This document shows, one piece after another, positions 47,001-57,120 of a DNA stretch of 64,000 nucleotides. The stretch covers positions 64,606,871 through 64,670,870 of the forward strand of contig NC_057918.1 of assembly GCF_018873765.1 (NCBI RefSeq), written 5' to 3'. The position numbers and the translations under genes were made by a program. Numbering within the stretch: the stretch's first letter is position 1; each line of letters begins with the position of its first letter. Below the pieces are notes generated by a model that did no database searches, was not told the origin of the DNA, and worked only from the letters and a program-made list of their open reading frames with translations. This stretch comes from Telopea speciosissima (lineage: Eukaryota > Streptophyta > Magnoliopsida > Proteales > Proteaceae).

Positions 47001-50000
47001 CAAATTGAGTTTTTATTTCAGAACAAAACTGATTAAAGGTAGATAGAAATTCAATGTCCTTCAACAATTATAACCACGTCATCCGAGAATAATCATCGAC
47101 AAAAGTAACAAAGTAAACAAAGGCTAACTAACTCTTTGCATGACATGGACCCCACACATCAAATGAACTAGGGAAAACAAGGAAGAATTTTGAGGAACAT
47201 CACAAGATGGGAATGTGGTACGGTGATGCTTTCCAAGCTCACATGCTTCATACTCAAGGCGAGATATATTCTTGCAATTAGGAACCATTTGTTGAAGCTT
47301 GAAGAGAGAGAGAGAGAGATGTTCCAATCGATAATGCCACTCAAGAGGAGAGACATAAGGGTAAGCGCAAAAGCAACTATAGGAGTGGAGCCATCAAAGT
47401 AATACAGACCGTCCTCCTCGCCCTCCATCAATTGTCTTCCTTGTCTGGAGGTCCTGAAAAACACAACAAGTGGGGTAAAATATGACTGAGAAATTTAATG
47501 ATTTCGTCAATTGACTAACAGAAAGAAGATTTAAAGCAAAGTTAGGAACATGAAGAACAGAATTTAACAAAAGAAAAGAGGGTAAAGAAACATAACTCGA
47601 AGCTGACACCTGAGCAGAGGAGCCATCAGCTAGCATGACTCTAGAAAGATGACTAATCTTTTGAAGAGAAGAAAGGACATGGGACTTAACCAGTCATAAG
47701 AGAGGTGGCACCAGAGTCAATGACCCATAGTGTAGAGGAAGAGGTGGCAAGGAATGCGCCAATACCTGAATGAGCAACAGTACCAGTGGATGTGGATGCA
47801 GACATCAATTTTCTGAATCTGTTTGCATAACTGAATAGGGACACAAACTGACTACCCCCAGGTATAGAAGCAAGATTGGCGTCGAAGGGAGATTGCGTTG
47901 TAGAGTTCTGAGCAAATATGACAGTGGTAGCTGAGAGCTATGGAGCCTAGTCTGGCCCACCATGCTTTTCTCAACACATGTATCAATAGTATGATTATGC
48001 TTCCTACAATGAGTACACTGATGCATGACATGATTTGTTGGCAGTCCTCGGCCTCAGGCCCCCAACCACCACCACGACCGCTACCAAGAAATCTAGTACG
48101 GCCACTACTATTTGAAACAAGAGCCGAATTATTTGACTTTACAATACTCAAGGTCAAGTTTTCTCATGCCTGGGAGAATTGATGCAGATCTTAGCCAGAA
48201 GGAAGTGAAAAAGGGCCTGCACCTGTATGAAATCAGCCCTTTTTCTTGACTCTGGTTCTTTAATACTGAACCAGTTTTAATTCAATTAAACCAGTGGTTT
48301 AGTGGTTTGGGTCAGTTTGATTATGGGCCAATTCTAGGAAGATATTTGTTTTATTCTATTGCAGGACACACATGAAAGATTCTTTATTAGATTCTGTTAT
48401 GTTTTACTGTTGAATAATGTACTCCAGAATACCCCCAGGGTATTCTGGTCTTTTGGGTTTTATTTTTATGTACTGTCGACTCTCTTAGTAAAGTCGGCTA
48501 GGGTATGGACAATTCTGTCCTATTTTTTTAATTCCTTTTCTTCTAAATAAAAGGGCTTGCTTGGTCGAATAGATCATTCAAGCATTCATTCAATTCTGTT
48601 ATGTCAACACGGCATCAGAGCCAATTTCTCTAATCTAGGTTTTCAAAACACTTCCGCCCTTCCATCATTTTTCCCTCCCTCCCTCTATCTTTCGATCTCT
48701 TCTCTCTCGTTTTTTCCTTGGTTCTCTTCATCCACATTAGGGCAGCACTAATGAGGTGATCATATGATCTAGACGCTGCCCTCAATCCAACCTCTTCAAT
48801 CAATGTTCTAATCACAGGTTCAGATCAATAGCTGCTGCCTCTCTCTGCGATTTTTTGGAGTTCTCCCCTTCTTGAAGATCGAGCCTCTATTTGTTTTGAA
48901 GGTTGATTTTCCTTGTTGGAGATCTTGGACAGCAACTATCACAGGTTTACACCATCCATTGAAGGCAATTCTCCTAGATCGATCTCCTCGAAAAACCCTG
49001 ACTCTCATCGAGTTTGGGTTTTCAGGTTTCAGCTCTTGCTGATTTTTGGAGAGCACTCTTTTTTCTACTTCAAGGAGTACTCAACCATGCTGGTGTCTCT
49101 TTCTATTGAAGTTTTTTGAAGATTTTCAGAATTCTCCTCCTAGGATTGATTTCTGCCCATATCGATCTTAGTTTTCTGTTTTGGTTATTGGCTGGCTGCA
49201 TCGACTAATTTCTGTTCTGCTGATTTGAAGTCAGTATGTCTGGTTCTGATATTACTACTGCTACTTCCGGCATTGAAGGCCAACCAAGGAATGAAAATCT
49301 CCCTTATGCTGCTGCTATTAAACTCGATGGGACAAATTATCCGATGTGGTCCAGATCTACCTATTTGACTGTTGCTGGCCGTGGCCTTATTGGGCACCTC
49401 CTTGGCATTGCTACCAAACCATCTCACCCTGGTCCTCCTCAGGATCGATGGCTATCTAATGATACTATGGTGATGTCTTTTTTTGCTGCATTCCATGCAA
49501 TCAGACCTATCCAGTGGTTACTTATTATTGGACACTGTACATCAGATTTGGGCTACTGCAAAGGAGACATATGGACAGATTGGGAATGATGCTCAGGTGT
49601 ATCAAATAAGGAAGTATATCCTAGATTTGTTGATAGAAATTGGTTTGTTAGGATGTCACCCTTCAGATACTCCATGGATTCTAATGTTCGTCTTAAAGAA
49701 AAGGAGGGTGAACTTGTTGATAAAGGCGGGTACCAAAGGTTGGTAGAGAAGTTGATTTATCTCTCACACACACGTCTAGACATTGTTATAGCAGTGGGCA
49801 TTGTGAGTCAGTTCATGCATGATCCCTACTCTTCCCATATGGAGGTTGTTCTTTGTATCCTTCACTACTTGAAGTCTGCTCCAGGGAAAGGCATTCTCTT
49901 GTCTCCTCATGATCACCTACGGATAGAAGCATATACTGATGCTGATTGGGCTGGTTCTCCTGAGCGCAAGTCTATCTCTGGGTGCTGTACTTTTGTAAGT

Positions 50001-52923
50001 GGTAATCTTGTCACTTAGCGCAGTAAGAAGCAGAATGTGGTAGCTCGTTCTAGTGCTGAAGCAGAGTTTTGTGTCATGGCACAAGGTATTTGTGAATTAC
50101 TATGGTTGAAGGGTTTATTCCAAGACCTTGGTGTTCCTGTTCGTCTCCCTATGATGTTGTACTGTGACAACAAGGCTGCAATCAGCATTGCCCATTCTAG
50201 TACAGCATGATCGTACCTAGCATGTTGAGGTGGATAGGCATTTTATCAAGGAAAAGTTGGAAGAAAGACTGATTTGTATTCCCTTTGTGAAGTCTGCTAA
50301 TCAGTTTGCTGATATTTTCACCAAGGGATTGTTTGGAAAGTTGTTTCATTCTGCTTTAGTCAAGTTGGGCATGTTTGACATTTATGCTCCAACCTGAGGG
50401 GGAGTGTTGAATAATGTACTCCAGAATACCCCGTCTTTTGGGTTTTATTTTTATGTATTGCCGACTCTCTTAGTAGAGTCGGCTAGAGTAGGGACAATTC
50501 TGTCTTATTTTTGTAATTCCTTTTCTTATAAATAAAAGGGCTTGCTTGGTCGAATAGATCATTCAAGCATTCATTCAATTCTGTTTTGTTAACATTTACT
50601 TTCCTTTTTATAGTCTTGGACCACCTAAAACTCCCTATATAATAGTTGTAAGGTTATTTAGCCCCCATGATTAGGTATGAATGAAGAAGCTTTTCGGCTC
50701 GCAGTATGTGGACTTCAGACTTTTACTTGGGTAGATTCTCAGCTGGCTCTGTGGATTCTCAGTTGTTCTTCTCTGCTGTACATTTAGTAGATATTCTGGT
50801 GGATTTCCAGAATAAATCTGGTGGATTCTCGATCCTTTATGTCCTGCACTTCATCAATATCAACAGATCAGGTCAGTGCCCACTTGTTCTTCTTCTTATC
50901 TTTTCTGTTTCTAACTTCCAGATCTGAACTTTCTAGCTCCTGTGCATTGTAGATCTATTTTCGTTCAAGTAAGGGATTCTAGTCAATTGAAAGGATCTTC
51001 TGATCTAGCTAGGGATCGTTTCGATTGCATTAGTAATGAGGATTTGGAATATCACACATTGATCAATCAAAGAGAGATTCAAAAACTAAAAGAAAGTTCG
51101 ATTCTTTGGGATCCTTCCTTTCTTCATAGGGAACAAAAAGAGATGGAATCAGACTGATTCCTGAAATGCCTTTCTGGATATTCCTCATTGTCCTGGCTAT
51201 TCATGGAATGTGAGAAACGGATGAATACTCTTCTATTCTGCTTCTAGATCTGTTCTGGTTTCAAAATCTCATCTTTCAATCAATTTCAGAAGAATCCTAT
51301 TTTTCTAGTACAAGTTTCTGAAATTCTGAGCTTATTTTCTGGATAGTGATTTCAGTTATCGGTTCATACTTCGGTTATTAATGTTCCAGCATTTTGGATC
51401 GCTTAAAATTATCTATTCTGGCTGTCTACGTCCTGAGATTGATTTCTGAATCTGGAGTACTGTTTGAGTTAATCCTTTCATCAGTAGGATTCCTAAATAT
51501 CTAGCAATCAGACCATTAGATCATCTTCAATTTTTGGGATGTTATTCTCTCCTTTAATTAGTCCTTCAATCATCTTAGTGACAAGATTTGAATTCTTGAT
51601 CTTCTGTTATAGTGTTTCTCTTGAATCTGTTTTCTTTCCTTCTCTGCAAGCCTGGTTTTCAAAGGGTTTTCTGAATTCCTAACCCTAGGTAATTTAGATC
51701 CCATCAAATGGTTATCATCAAGTGAATGCCCTGTTTCTAAAAATCATCGAGCTGGTTTAGCATCCGAATAGCTCTTCATTGCTGACAAAGTTAATGCCAT
51801 GGGATTCCTTATTAGAACTGTTGTCTGAATAAAGCATATATTGAAAGAAACGTAGTTCCGGAAAAATATCTCAAAGCTTGACTGTAAACAAGCTAGCAGA
51901 AATGAACTATCTCCATGATTTTGCAAAACCCCCTCTCCCAGCACATGCACAGTTGTATACACACACACACACACACACAAAGGTTTTCTTTTGTTATAGT
52001 ACCAACAACCCTGTTTCTAGAAATCGTTGAGTTTGCTTAGCATTCGAATAGCTCCTCATTGTTGACAGTTAATGCCATGGGATTCCTGAAGGAACAAGAG
52101 TCTGGGACTGGACTCCTTGTCCTATAAACTGAGCTTCATATGATTTTGATGTTAAGAAACTTGAATATTTCTGTCTTCAATGGTGCCATGAAATAGCAGT
52201 TCCATTAACCACATTTTTATGTTTCAATGTTTTTTGCAGGGTATTCAAATTTTAGATCAATTTTGCAGCATTCTACAGAATTCATTGCTAAAGAAGGTTC
52301 TATTTATAGTAGAAACAGATAGCACTGCCCAGATGTTACTTACTACTGTCAAGGCCAAGGGCTATCCTGTTTTGAATGACTCAATTAATGATGGTTCACA
52401 AGTAGCTAACAGGTAACCATCTGAACCTTGTATATCATCTCTATTGCTATTGTTGGATTCCCTGACTTTGACTAGGTTGTTTGTGAAATCTCCACTTGTT
52501 GCAAAACCATTTTGACTTTCCAGTCCACAGGCAGAAAAGGGGAAAACCTTAGCCTAGCAAATTAAATTCTGCATTCTTTTGTTTGATTGCTATAATAGGA
52601 TGAAATATATGCTTGAAAATCATTTCTTTATTCCAAATGCTTGCAGTGACAGGAGTATATTGGTCTGTGTCACTGATAAGGAGCATCTTTGGGCAACAGA
52701 TATAGGGGAATTTGAAGTCATCATAGTTATTGATTTCTTTTCATCAATGGATGATTACATTAAAATCCTCACAAGGATGGCACGTCACACAGTCAATGGA
52801 ATATTACATAGCTTCTTCAGCAGGGAAAACACACCACTTGCCAAACCATTGATCAAGATACTTGAACAGTGTGGTCAGACAGTGCCCATTGCCCTTAGAG
52901 ACTTTTGTGCCCTGGATTCATAA
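32139..52923 (+). CDS. DEAD-box-like RNA helicase with degenerate motifs (7 exons)
   Basis: Coding exons: 32139-32288, 32668-33300, 33456-33544, 39194-39293, 41759-42013, 52240-52412 and 52647-52923. These total 1677 nt, giving 558 residues and TAA. All introns are GT/AG and all phases fit. Residues 1-50 are basic ([14 protein letters not shown]) and about 70-155 are Lys-rich and probably disordered. A two-RecA helicase layout follows, but its motifs are altered: motif I is TTGACST (213-219, no Walker A Lys), Ia PSQEKA, Ib TPER (303-306), motif [10 protein letters not shown] (325-332, not DEAD), motif III SNC (358-360, not SAT) and motif VI near [15 protein letters not shown] (504-518). The intact frame across seven exons argues for a functional gene. 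I recall a plant-specific P-loop/helicase-like family with this basic start (Arabidopsis At2g28600-like) but could not verify it. Nuclear or nucleolar RNA work is only a guess. Confidence 0.85.
33937..34703 (-). mobile_element. Copia 3' LTR (767 bp)
   Basis: On the minus strand it begins TGTTGGGTGTTGGGC and ends TCTTCCCGACA. A polypurine tract (GGACTGGAGGGGGAGTT) lies directly before it (34704-34720). It belongs with the pol remnant at 34750-35721. The matching 5' LTR is absent. Confidence 0.75.
34750..35787 (-). pseudogene. Copia pol remnant: reverse transcriptase end and RNase H
   Basis: Minus strand. The frame at 35721-35065 holds [10 protein letters not shown] (the YVDD catalytic box with Tyr changed to Cys), [32 protein letters not shown], and the RNase H start [21 protein letters not shown] stop or frame break near 35060 precedes a second frame (35037-34750) with [26 protein letters not shown], and the C-terminal end. 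Before the catalytic box a 49-bp stretch is duplicated (35671-35719 and 35739-35787); the outer copy keeps the Tyr codon. Upstream gag and integrase are missing. Confidence 0.85.
35817..35952 (+). mobile_element. Orphan small LTR (136 bp) with polypurine tract
   Basis: Begins TGTTGGGATATCC and ends TCCTAACA. A polypurine tract (GTGGAGGGGGAGAT) sits immediately before it, so it is a plus-strand 3' LTR whose body is gone. It contains ATAGTCCCACAT, shared with both TRIMs in this window. Confidence 0.65.
36244..36540 (+). mobile_element. TRIM element, 297 bp (LTR 108 / internal 81 / LTR 108)
   Basis: LTRs 36244-36351 and 36433-36540 both begin TGTTGGGAATAGTCCCACA and end AAGCTTCAACA. The 81 bp between start with a primer-site-like TTGTATTAGAGTACC and end with a polypurine tract (GTGAGGGGGAG). 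Flanks CTAAT (36239-36243) and CTAAA (36541-36545) match at four of five positions. It is structurally complete and has no coding capacity. Confidence 0.85.
37435..37560. repeat. AGGCG-rich short repeat patch
   Basis: Repeats of CTAGGCG, AGGCGCC and CCTTGG in both orientations over about 125 bp. GC-richer than the surrounding intron. Identity unknown. Confidence 0.5.
37790..38440 (-). mobile_element. Decayed LINE RNase H fragment(s)
   Basis: Minus-strand 38430-38200 reads [17 protein letters not shown] and WSLQIKF, then [16 protein letters not shown] in the next stretch, as in LINE RNase H domains. A second, shorter relative of the following part is at about 37850-37930. Full of stops. Confidence 0.55.
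39821..39959 (+). mobile_element. SINE-like element (139 bp)
   Basis: A tRNA-like head (GCCAGCTCGCGCAGCTGG) and a B-box-like GATTGAATCC (39877-39886) precede an A run at 39943-39954. Near-identical flanks TTAATATAATT (39810-39820) and TTAATATAGTT (39960-39970) serve as an 11-bp target duplication with one mismatch. Confidence 0.75.
40325..40465. repeat. TATCGG-rich dispersed repeat
   Basis: The words GTATCGATGATT, TATGTATCGGTATTGG and GATCGATACAGG mark the same family as at 13180. A second small block lies at 40885-40935. Confidence 0.5.
40684..40804 (+). mobile_element. Au-type SINE (121 bp) with 12-bp target duplication
   Basis: ATATGCTTCAAA flanks both sides (40672-40683 and 40805-40816). 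The body has a B box GGTTCGAGTCG (40720-40730), then GGAAACAGCATCTCTGCGAA, and GGCTGCATACATTATGACCC, the recognisable core of Au-like plant SINEs. It has been 5'- and 3'-trimmed and lacks the usual short T tail. Confidence 0.8.
40969..41002. repeat. (GA)n microsatellite
   Basis: About 16 uninterrupted GA units in intron 4 of the helicase-like gene. Confidence 0.95.
42307..43700 (-). mobile_element. Copia remnant: LTR, primer site and gag start
   Basis: The 35 bp beginning TGTTACAATATCAAAAACC are identical at 42307-42341 and 43345-43379. Just inside the second copy, 43333-43344 in reverse is TGGTATTAGAGC, a tRNA-Met primer site. So the 5' LTR starts at 43345 and runs right, to about 43700 (boundary unclear). 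At the left only 35 bp of the 3' LTR survive, then a GA tract, then gag: a deletion removed pol. Confidence 0.75.
42380..42744 (-). pseudogene. Copia gag N-terminus (UBN2-type)
   Basis: Minus strand from ATG 42744: [39 protein letters not shown] and [12 protein letters not shown], the usual start of copia gag. It runs out into a GA-rich tract, so the zinc knuckle is lost. Confidence 0.8.
44840..45361 (-). mobile_element. Possible copia-like LTR
   Basis: On the minus strand it would begin TGATGCAGAATTATCACC at 45361. A TATA-like CTTATATAGAAG on the plus strand is at about 44970. Near the other end, TTGATATT.CTCACAAGGCA is tandemly repeated (44838-44880). The partner LTR and target duplication were not found. 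Confidence 0.35.
46550..48160 (-). pseudogene. Copia gag-pol remnant (zinc knuckle, protease, integrase)
   Basis: Minus strand, many frames. 48026-47805 has [14 protein letters not shown], a CCHC zinc knuckle. 47636-47394 has [22 protein letters not shown] (protease to pre-integrase). 47327-47124 has [13 protein letters not shown] (pre-integrase). 46870-46550 has [17 protein letters not shown] and [17 protein letters not shown] (integrase end). Stops and shifts throughout. No LTRs attached. Confidence 0.82.
48408..50594 (+). mobile_element. Copia element with internal deletion, TSD TTTAC
   Basis: LTRs 48408-48609 (202 bp) and 50405-50594 (190 bp) both begin TGTTGAATAATGTACTCC and end in TCAACA or TTAACA. 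TTTAC flanks both sides (48403-48407 and 50595-50599). A primer site (GGCATCAGAGCC, 48611-48622) and a polypurine tract (CCTGAGGGGGAG, 50393-50404) are in place. Inside are a gag start and, after a large deletion, the RT end plus RNase H. It is a plus-strand insertion in intron 5 of the helicase-like gene. Confidence 0.92.
49236..50397 (+). pseudogene. Copia gag start fused by deletion to RT/RNase H end
   Basis: 49236-49589 begins [12 protein letters not shown] and holds [20 protein letters not shown], a copia gag start. From 49653 another frame gives [32 protein letters not shown], then a stop at 50016 (TAG). Beyond it [34 protein letters not shown] and [12 protein letters not shown] continue with another stop. 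Protease, integrase and most of RT are absent. Confidence 0.85.
50958..51240 (+). pseudogene. ycf2: Chloroplast ycf2 fragment in the nuclear genome
   Basis: The plus-strand frame ending at 51157 reads [29 protein letters not shown] and [16 protein letters not shown], which is Ycf2 protein. Nucleotide similarity appears to continue past the stop to about 51240. It is a piece of well under 300 bp of a protein of about 2000 residues. It is a plastid-derived insertion (or one carried via mitochondrial DNA) inside intron 5. Several substitutions and a premature stop show that it is not recent. Confidence 0.85.
51729..52087. repeat. 80-bp direct repeat in intron 5
   Basis: 51729-51809 and 52009-52087 both begin CCCTGTTTCTA.AAATC and end ATGCCATGGGATTCCT, with moderate divergence. 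A (CA)n tract at 51957-51979 lies between. Confidence 0.8.
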
Positions 52924-55900
52924 TTTGAACATTGAAGAATATTTATGTTCACATTGCCTCCATTTGTGGTTTCGTCATGTTCACGAGTTCAAAGTTTTGG
53001 TTATAGGTGTTTATTATGTTCCTACATGAACTTATGAGCAACAAGTTTTGAAAATTGCACAATCAGAGGAACAACCCTTGTGTATCGCATTGAATCTTGG
53101 CACTAAACAAGTCTTGAAAGGACCTGATGGAACCAAGTTCATTCGGTACATAAGACAGTATAGGAACTTATGATTGTTGGGATGTAGCATGGTATGACAG
53201 AAGGAATGATGAATACATTGAAGAGTTTAATGTTAGTTCCATGTTCCTTGTATTATATGTACACTTGCAATTAAGTAGGCTTCTGAATGTGTTGTCCTGC
53301 TTGGAAATTCTCAGATTTTGGGCTTCTGAATAGGGTTTTTAGTCTTATTATTGAAGTCTGACCAGTTTTGTGGTTTGCCAGATATACTGAAGTTGTAGTG
53401 CTTTGCTTATTCCCCATGTTCAAATTTGCATTTTCTAATAGGCTTGGGTAGGTCTAATCTCGATATAAAAAAAAAAAATGGCACCACTGTGGGGTCTGAG
53501 GGTCATAATGTAGTCTTTCCCCTGCTTTGCTGAGAGGATGTTTCCCAACTTAAAACTGCGAATACTAGGTTGCAATGGAGCAACCTTACCTTTGCACCGA
53601 GGTCTGTCGTTGTAGGTTTAATGTCGATATTTTATTAACTAAAAGCAATGACATTTGAATGCAAGAATTCTGCATCTAATCTAGAGGAGAGAGAGAGAGA
53701 GAGACTCTTTTCTTTTAACCTCAAGTTTATTTCTCCTCTCTTTTATTTTTCTTCTCTCTAAAAAATTCGCGTATTATATATGAATCCGAACGTATAATTG
53801 AAAACACGTTTTTTGTTCTGTTTGAATGCACTAACACTGTATTATACGTGCCTTTTAAGGTCCGGAGTTTTATACACGTATAAAATGCATTTAATACGTT
53901 AAATATGTGTATTTTTTTTAATAAAAAATAATAATTGATCATTCAATCTTTAAATTCTCGATCCCCTAACCCTTAAATCCCTAACTGTCACCATTTAGAA
54001 GTTACTCAATACACCACCGTGGAACCCTAGCAGTGGTCGCCCCCTTCGTCTTCGGCTCCGTTCGCCATTCACCGATGAAATCAGTGGTGGCAGGCGATTG
54101 AAACTCTTCACCTAACCCTCGTCTTTCAGAATACGAAACCAACGAGCACTGGGGTTGGTTGGAAGTTGGAACCCTAGCGGCCTAGCCCCCTTCTTCTCCG
54201 GCTTCATTCAGATTGTTCCCAAATAATTTTAGTGGCGGTTGGCGATTAAAGTTCTTGAATATTGATTTAAATACCTCGAGTTGAGCCCCTGCCCCCAGCC
54301 CCCAGCCCCAGTGTTCCTTCTTCTTCTTCGTCTCTGGTAAATCAACGAGAATCGTTCCTGTAAGTTTTTCTGTAAATCAAAACCACCCCTCCCTTCTTAC
54401 AACAAAAAAACACCACCCCTCCCTTCTTACAACAAAAAAACACCACCCCTCGCTCTTATTTAATGAATCGTCGATGGCTCTTCCCTCCTGGACACGAAGG
54501 GAAAAAGATCTGTATTTGGTGGTGTTTTCTACGCCCTCTCATAAGGCATCGTGAGATGATGTCTCATACCAAGGCGTGCTCACCCATTGGCGCAGTCGCT
54601 TGTATAGATTAACATCCATACAATCCAAAGCTATTTGGTTTATCCCCTAGCGTGCTGAGCTAGATTGTGGGCCAGCAGAATCAACTGTCTTCTTGGTTGT
54701 TTAAAAATAACTAGACTAAAAATATGTAATGGAATTCTTAATATCTTACAGTACATGATAAAGCTCCCAGGGCCAGTTATGAGAATCCAGACAAGATATC
54801 TTTTTGTTTTTTGGATAAAAATCCAGACAAGATATCCGCTACCTAAGCTGTTCTAAATCCGTCCATACGAAATCAAATAATAACAATTTGTTGTCATCAA
54901 ATTGGTGAATTAAGAAGTTATAACCTTCTTTTAAGTGTTTATTATTTTATTCTTAAAAGTTATTTTATATAATATTTAAGATTTTAGTGTTAAAAAATAT
55001 ATATATATATATATTTTCTTTGGGGAAGTGTACCATCCATTCCTAGACATAGGAGAGGGAACGAAATGACCACCCCACCCACCCCATGAAAGGTATAAAT
55101 AAGTACCCGCTTGATGTTTCCACGTGCACTCCCACAGGCTCCTCATGCACATGCATAAATCATACTCCCCATAAGAAGCACTTTTTCAAAAGAAAATTAT
55201 TTAATACAATTTTTTTGTGATTTGACAGTTGAAAAGAACCAAAAATTCATTGCTCCAGGAATCCCCCTCCACCCTCTTGATATCTCCCCAATTATTGCTG
55301 ATATTATCTTCCCCCCTCCCCTCCCCTCCCCTACCCTATTGACCCCCTCCCCTACCCTATTAAGTGCTATTTCTTGCATGTTCCTAGAGATATTATTAAT
55401 GGCATTGCCGACACTCTAAGTCAAGAAAGGCATGTCTATTCAAATTCGAGTAAGGATAATTTGACATCATTCCATTCATTGACTCTATGATCTTTGTCAA
55501 GATGAAACCTCGGCATGAAACAAATCCCCTTGGAAATAAATTCCCCTTTTACCAAAAAAAAATAAAAAATCAAGTTTTAACTAATAAAATTAGCGTAATG
55601 ATAAAATAAGGTTTTGAAAATCCAATTGAAAAATAAAAAATTTTTAAAACAGAATGGACGGCTGAACGTGTAAGAGAGTGAAGGTAAATGATTATATCTA
55701 AGTTTAAAACTTTGCATGTCACCAATCCATACCATTAGATATTCACATGATATTTTTGTTTGGTGTTACCAATATTATAGGTATTATCGGTGACACAATA
55801 TGGATAAGGAGTAAAATAATCAATCAGGGGCAAATTTATCTAATATGACCGATCCATGCAAGTGACCGATACCCGATCTGATACCATACACTAAAATCCC

Positions 55901-56160
55901 TCTTCCTCCCTACCCTCTCTTTTGTGTCATATTACGGGAACCTTGAACATGGTCATAAACAATCGTTATTATTGATGATTAAGGGAATTAACTCATTAAC
56001 CTAAAAGATAATAATTAATCAAGATCAATACATTATATGTCAGATGTTTAAACAGACCTCTCACCCGTTACGTTCCATCCTCCTCTGATTTTCGGAATAC
56101 CGTTGGAATGTCTGTTATGTCATGTTAGGTAATTTTCTTCATAAAAAATATTGGGATGCT
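52924..56160. other. Intergenic DNA after the helicase-like gene
   Basis: 52924 onward is 3' UTR. A (GA)n tract is at 53687-53704. 53765-53935 is an AATACGT-rich patch. 53990-54360 is GC-richer, contains two related halves (GGAACCCTAGC.G...GCCCCCTTC) and looks like a decayed 5' end of some gene, unidentified. A T/C-rich repeat (CCCCTCCCCTACCCTATT) is at 55315-55365. No supported gene. Confidence 0.5.
54383..54451. repeat. 30-bp tandem repeat, 2.3 units
   Basis: Unit CCACCCCTCCCTTCTTACAA plus ACAAAAAAACA-type A run, at 54383-54412, 54413-54442 and a partial third unit. Confidence 0.9.
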
Positions 56161-56280
56161 GTTCTCCGTGCCGCAACCTAGGCTGCTCCCAGGCACATGG
56201 GGGTGGGTGCAATGATCGCCCTGCCCCCCTGAGTGGTAGACCCATGTGCCTGGTGTAGCCTGCGCTATGGCACAGAAAAC
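56161..56280. mobile_element. Foldback MITE family B, copy 1 (120 bp)
   Basis: Arms of about 40 bp: GTTCTCCGTGCCGCAACCTA... at the left, and the right arm in reverse starts GTTTTCTGTGCCATAGCGCA. The middle contains GGGTGGGTGCAATGATCGCC. Relatives at 57121-57240, 60806-60940 and 62164-62340, and a diverged piece at about 58984-59140. Confidence 0.75.
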
Positions 56281-56649
56281 AATCTCTCAAAAATATTATA
56301 ACAATTAAGTCCCAAACTTTTTCATAATTTGCATTTTTGCACCACAGATTTTTTGTTATACAAAATGACCGTCACATCCCCTTGGATTCTCAAAAATGAC
56401 CAAGGATACGGCAGTCATTTTGCATGCCCTAAGTTAAAGCGTAGAGGCAACGTATCTGGCACGCCTAGGTGGCGTTCTTTCTCCCAAAAGAATTAGGGTG
56501 AATATTGGTTGAGTGGCCACTCAATTAAGCTTGACTGAATGGCTCACCTATTTCTTCCAAAAAATAAAATGGCTCACCTATTTATGTCACATGGTATATT
56601 AGATGGGTAGCTAGGTAGGCGTAAGGTTCCTGAATGGACAAAAATGGGG

Positions 56650-56835
56650 GTTATTTTGAGGTATCGCTATTGGATCGATCATGACTAATACCGATATGTA
56701 TCAATCAATATGGTATCAATATGATTTTTTGATGAAGAAAATGGTGTTTTGTTCCTATAAAGGATTGACACGGCTCAATACATATCAATATCAATATCGG
56801 TATCGTTAGTGACTGATATTAGTGTTGATATCGTT
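56650..56835. repeat. TATCGG-rich dispersed repeat
   Basis: GAGGTATCGCTATTGG, ACCGATATGTATC and ATATCGGTATCG words; same family as at 13180. Confidence 0.5.
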
Positions 56836-57120
56836 AATTAAATAAGTAGGCCTTGTGTAAATACGGACATGAGAGGGTCTTGCCATTACATGAGAGCATA
56901 ACTGATTGAAGAGAAAAAGGTTTATTGAACCGATCGCAATGGGTACACTAACACACACACACACACTCACTCACTCACTCTCTCTCTCAAATGAAATGAC
57001 CTCTCTATATCATATGTATGGCATCGTTTTATCACTCCTTATTGGTGCGTTCTCTATGTCATTTGTTTAAAAAATCCTTTCCCATTATTGAATAGAATAA
57101 TAATAATAATATGGGAGAAT

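Larger units (their letters stand above)
42014..52239 (+). other. Intron 5 of the helicase-like gene (10.2 kb)
   Basis: Donor GTTTGT, acceptor TTTTTGCAG. Carries three copia remnants (42307-43700, 46550-48160, 48408-50594), an LTR-like piece (about 44840-45361), a ycf2 insertion and an 80-bp direct repeat. 43740-44830 and 45400-46500 show no recognisable element; 44215-44400 is rich in TTAGGGTT-like words. Confidence 0.75.

Noticed and set aside
53990-54360. Possible 5' end of another gene
   Set aside because: GC-richer with two related halves and a possible donor near 54338, but no open frame with a recognisable protein.
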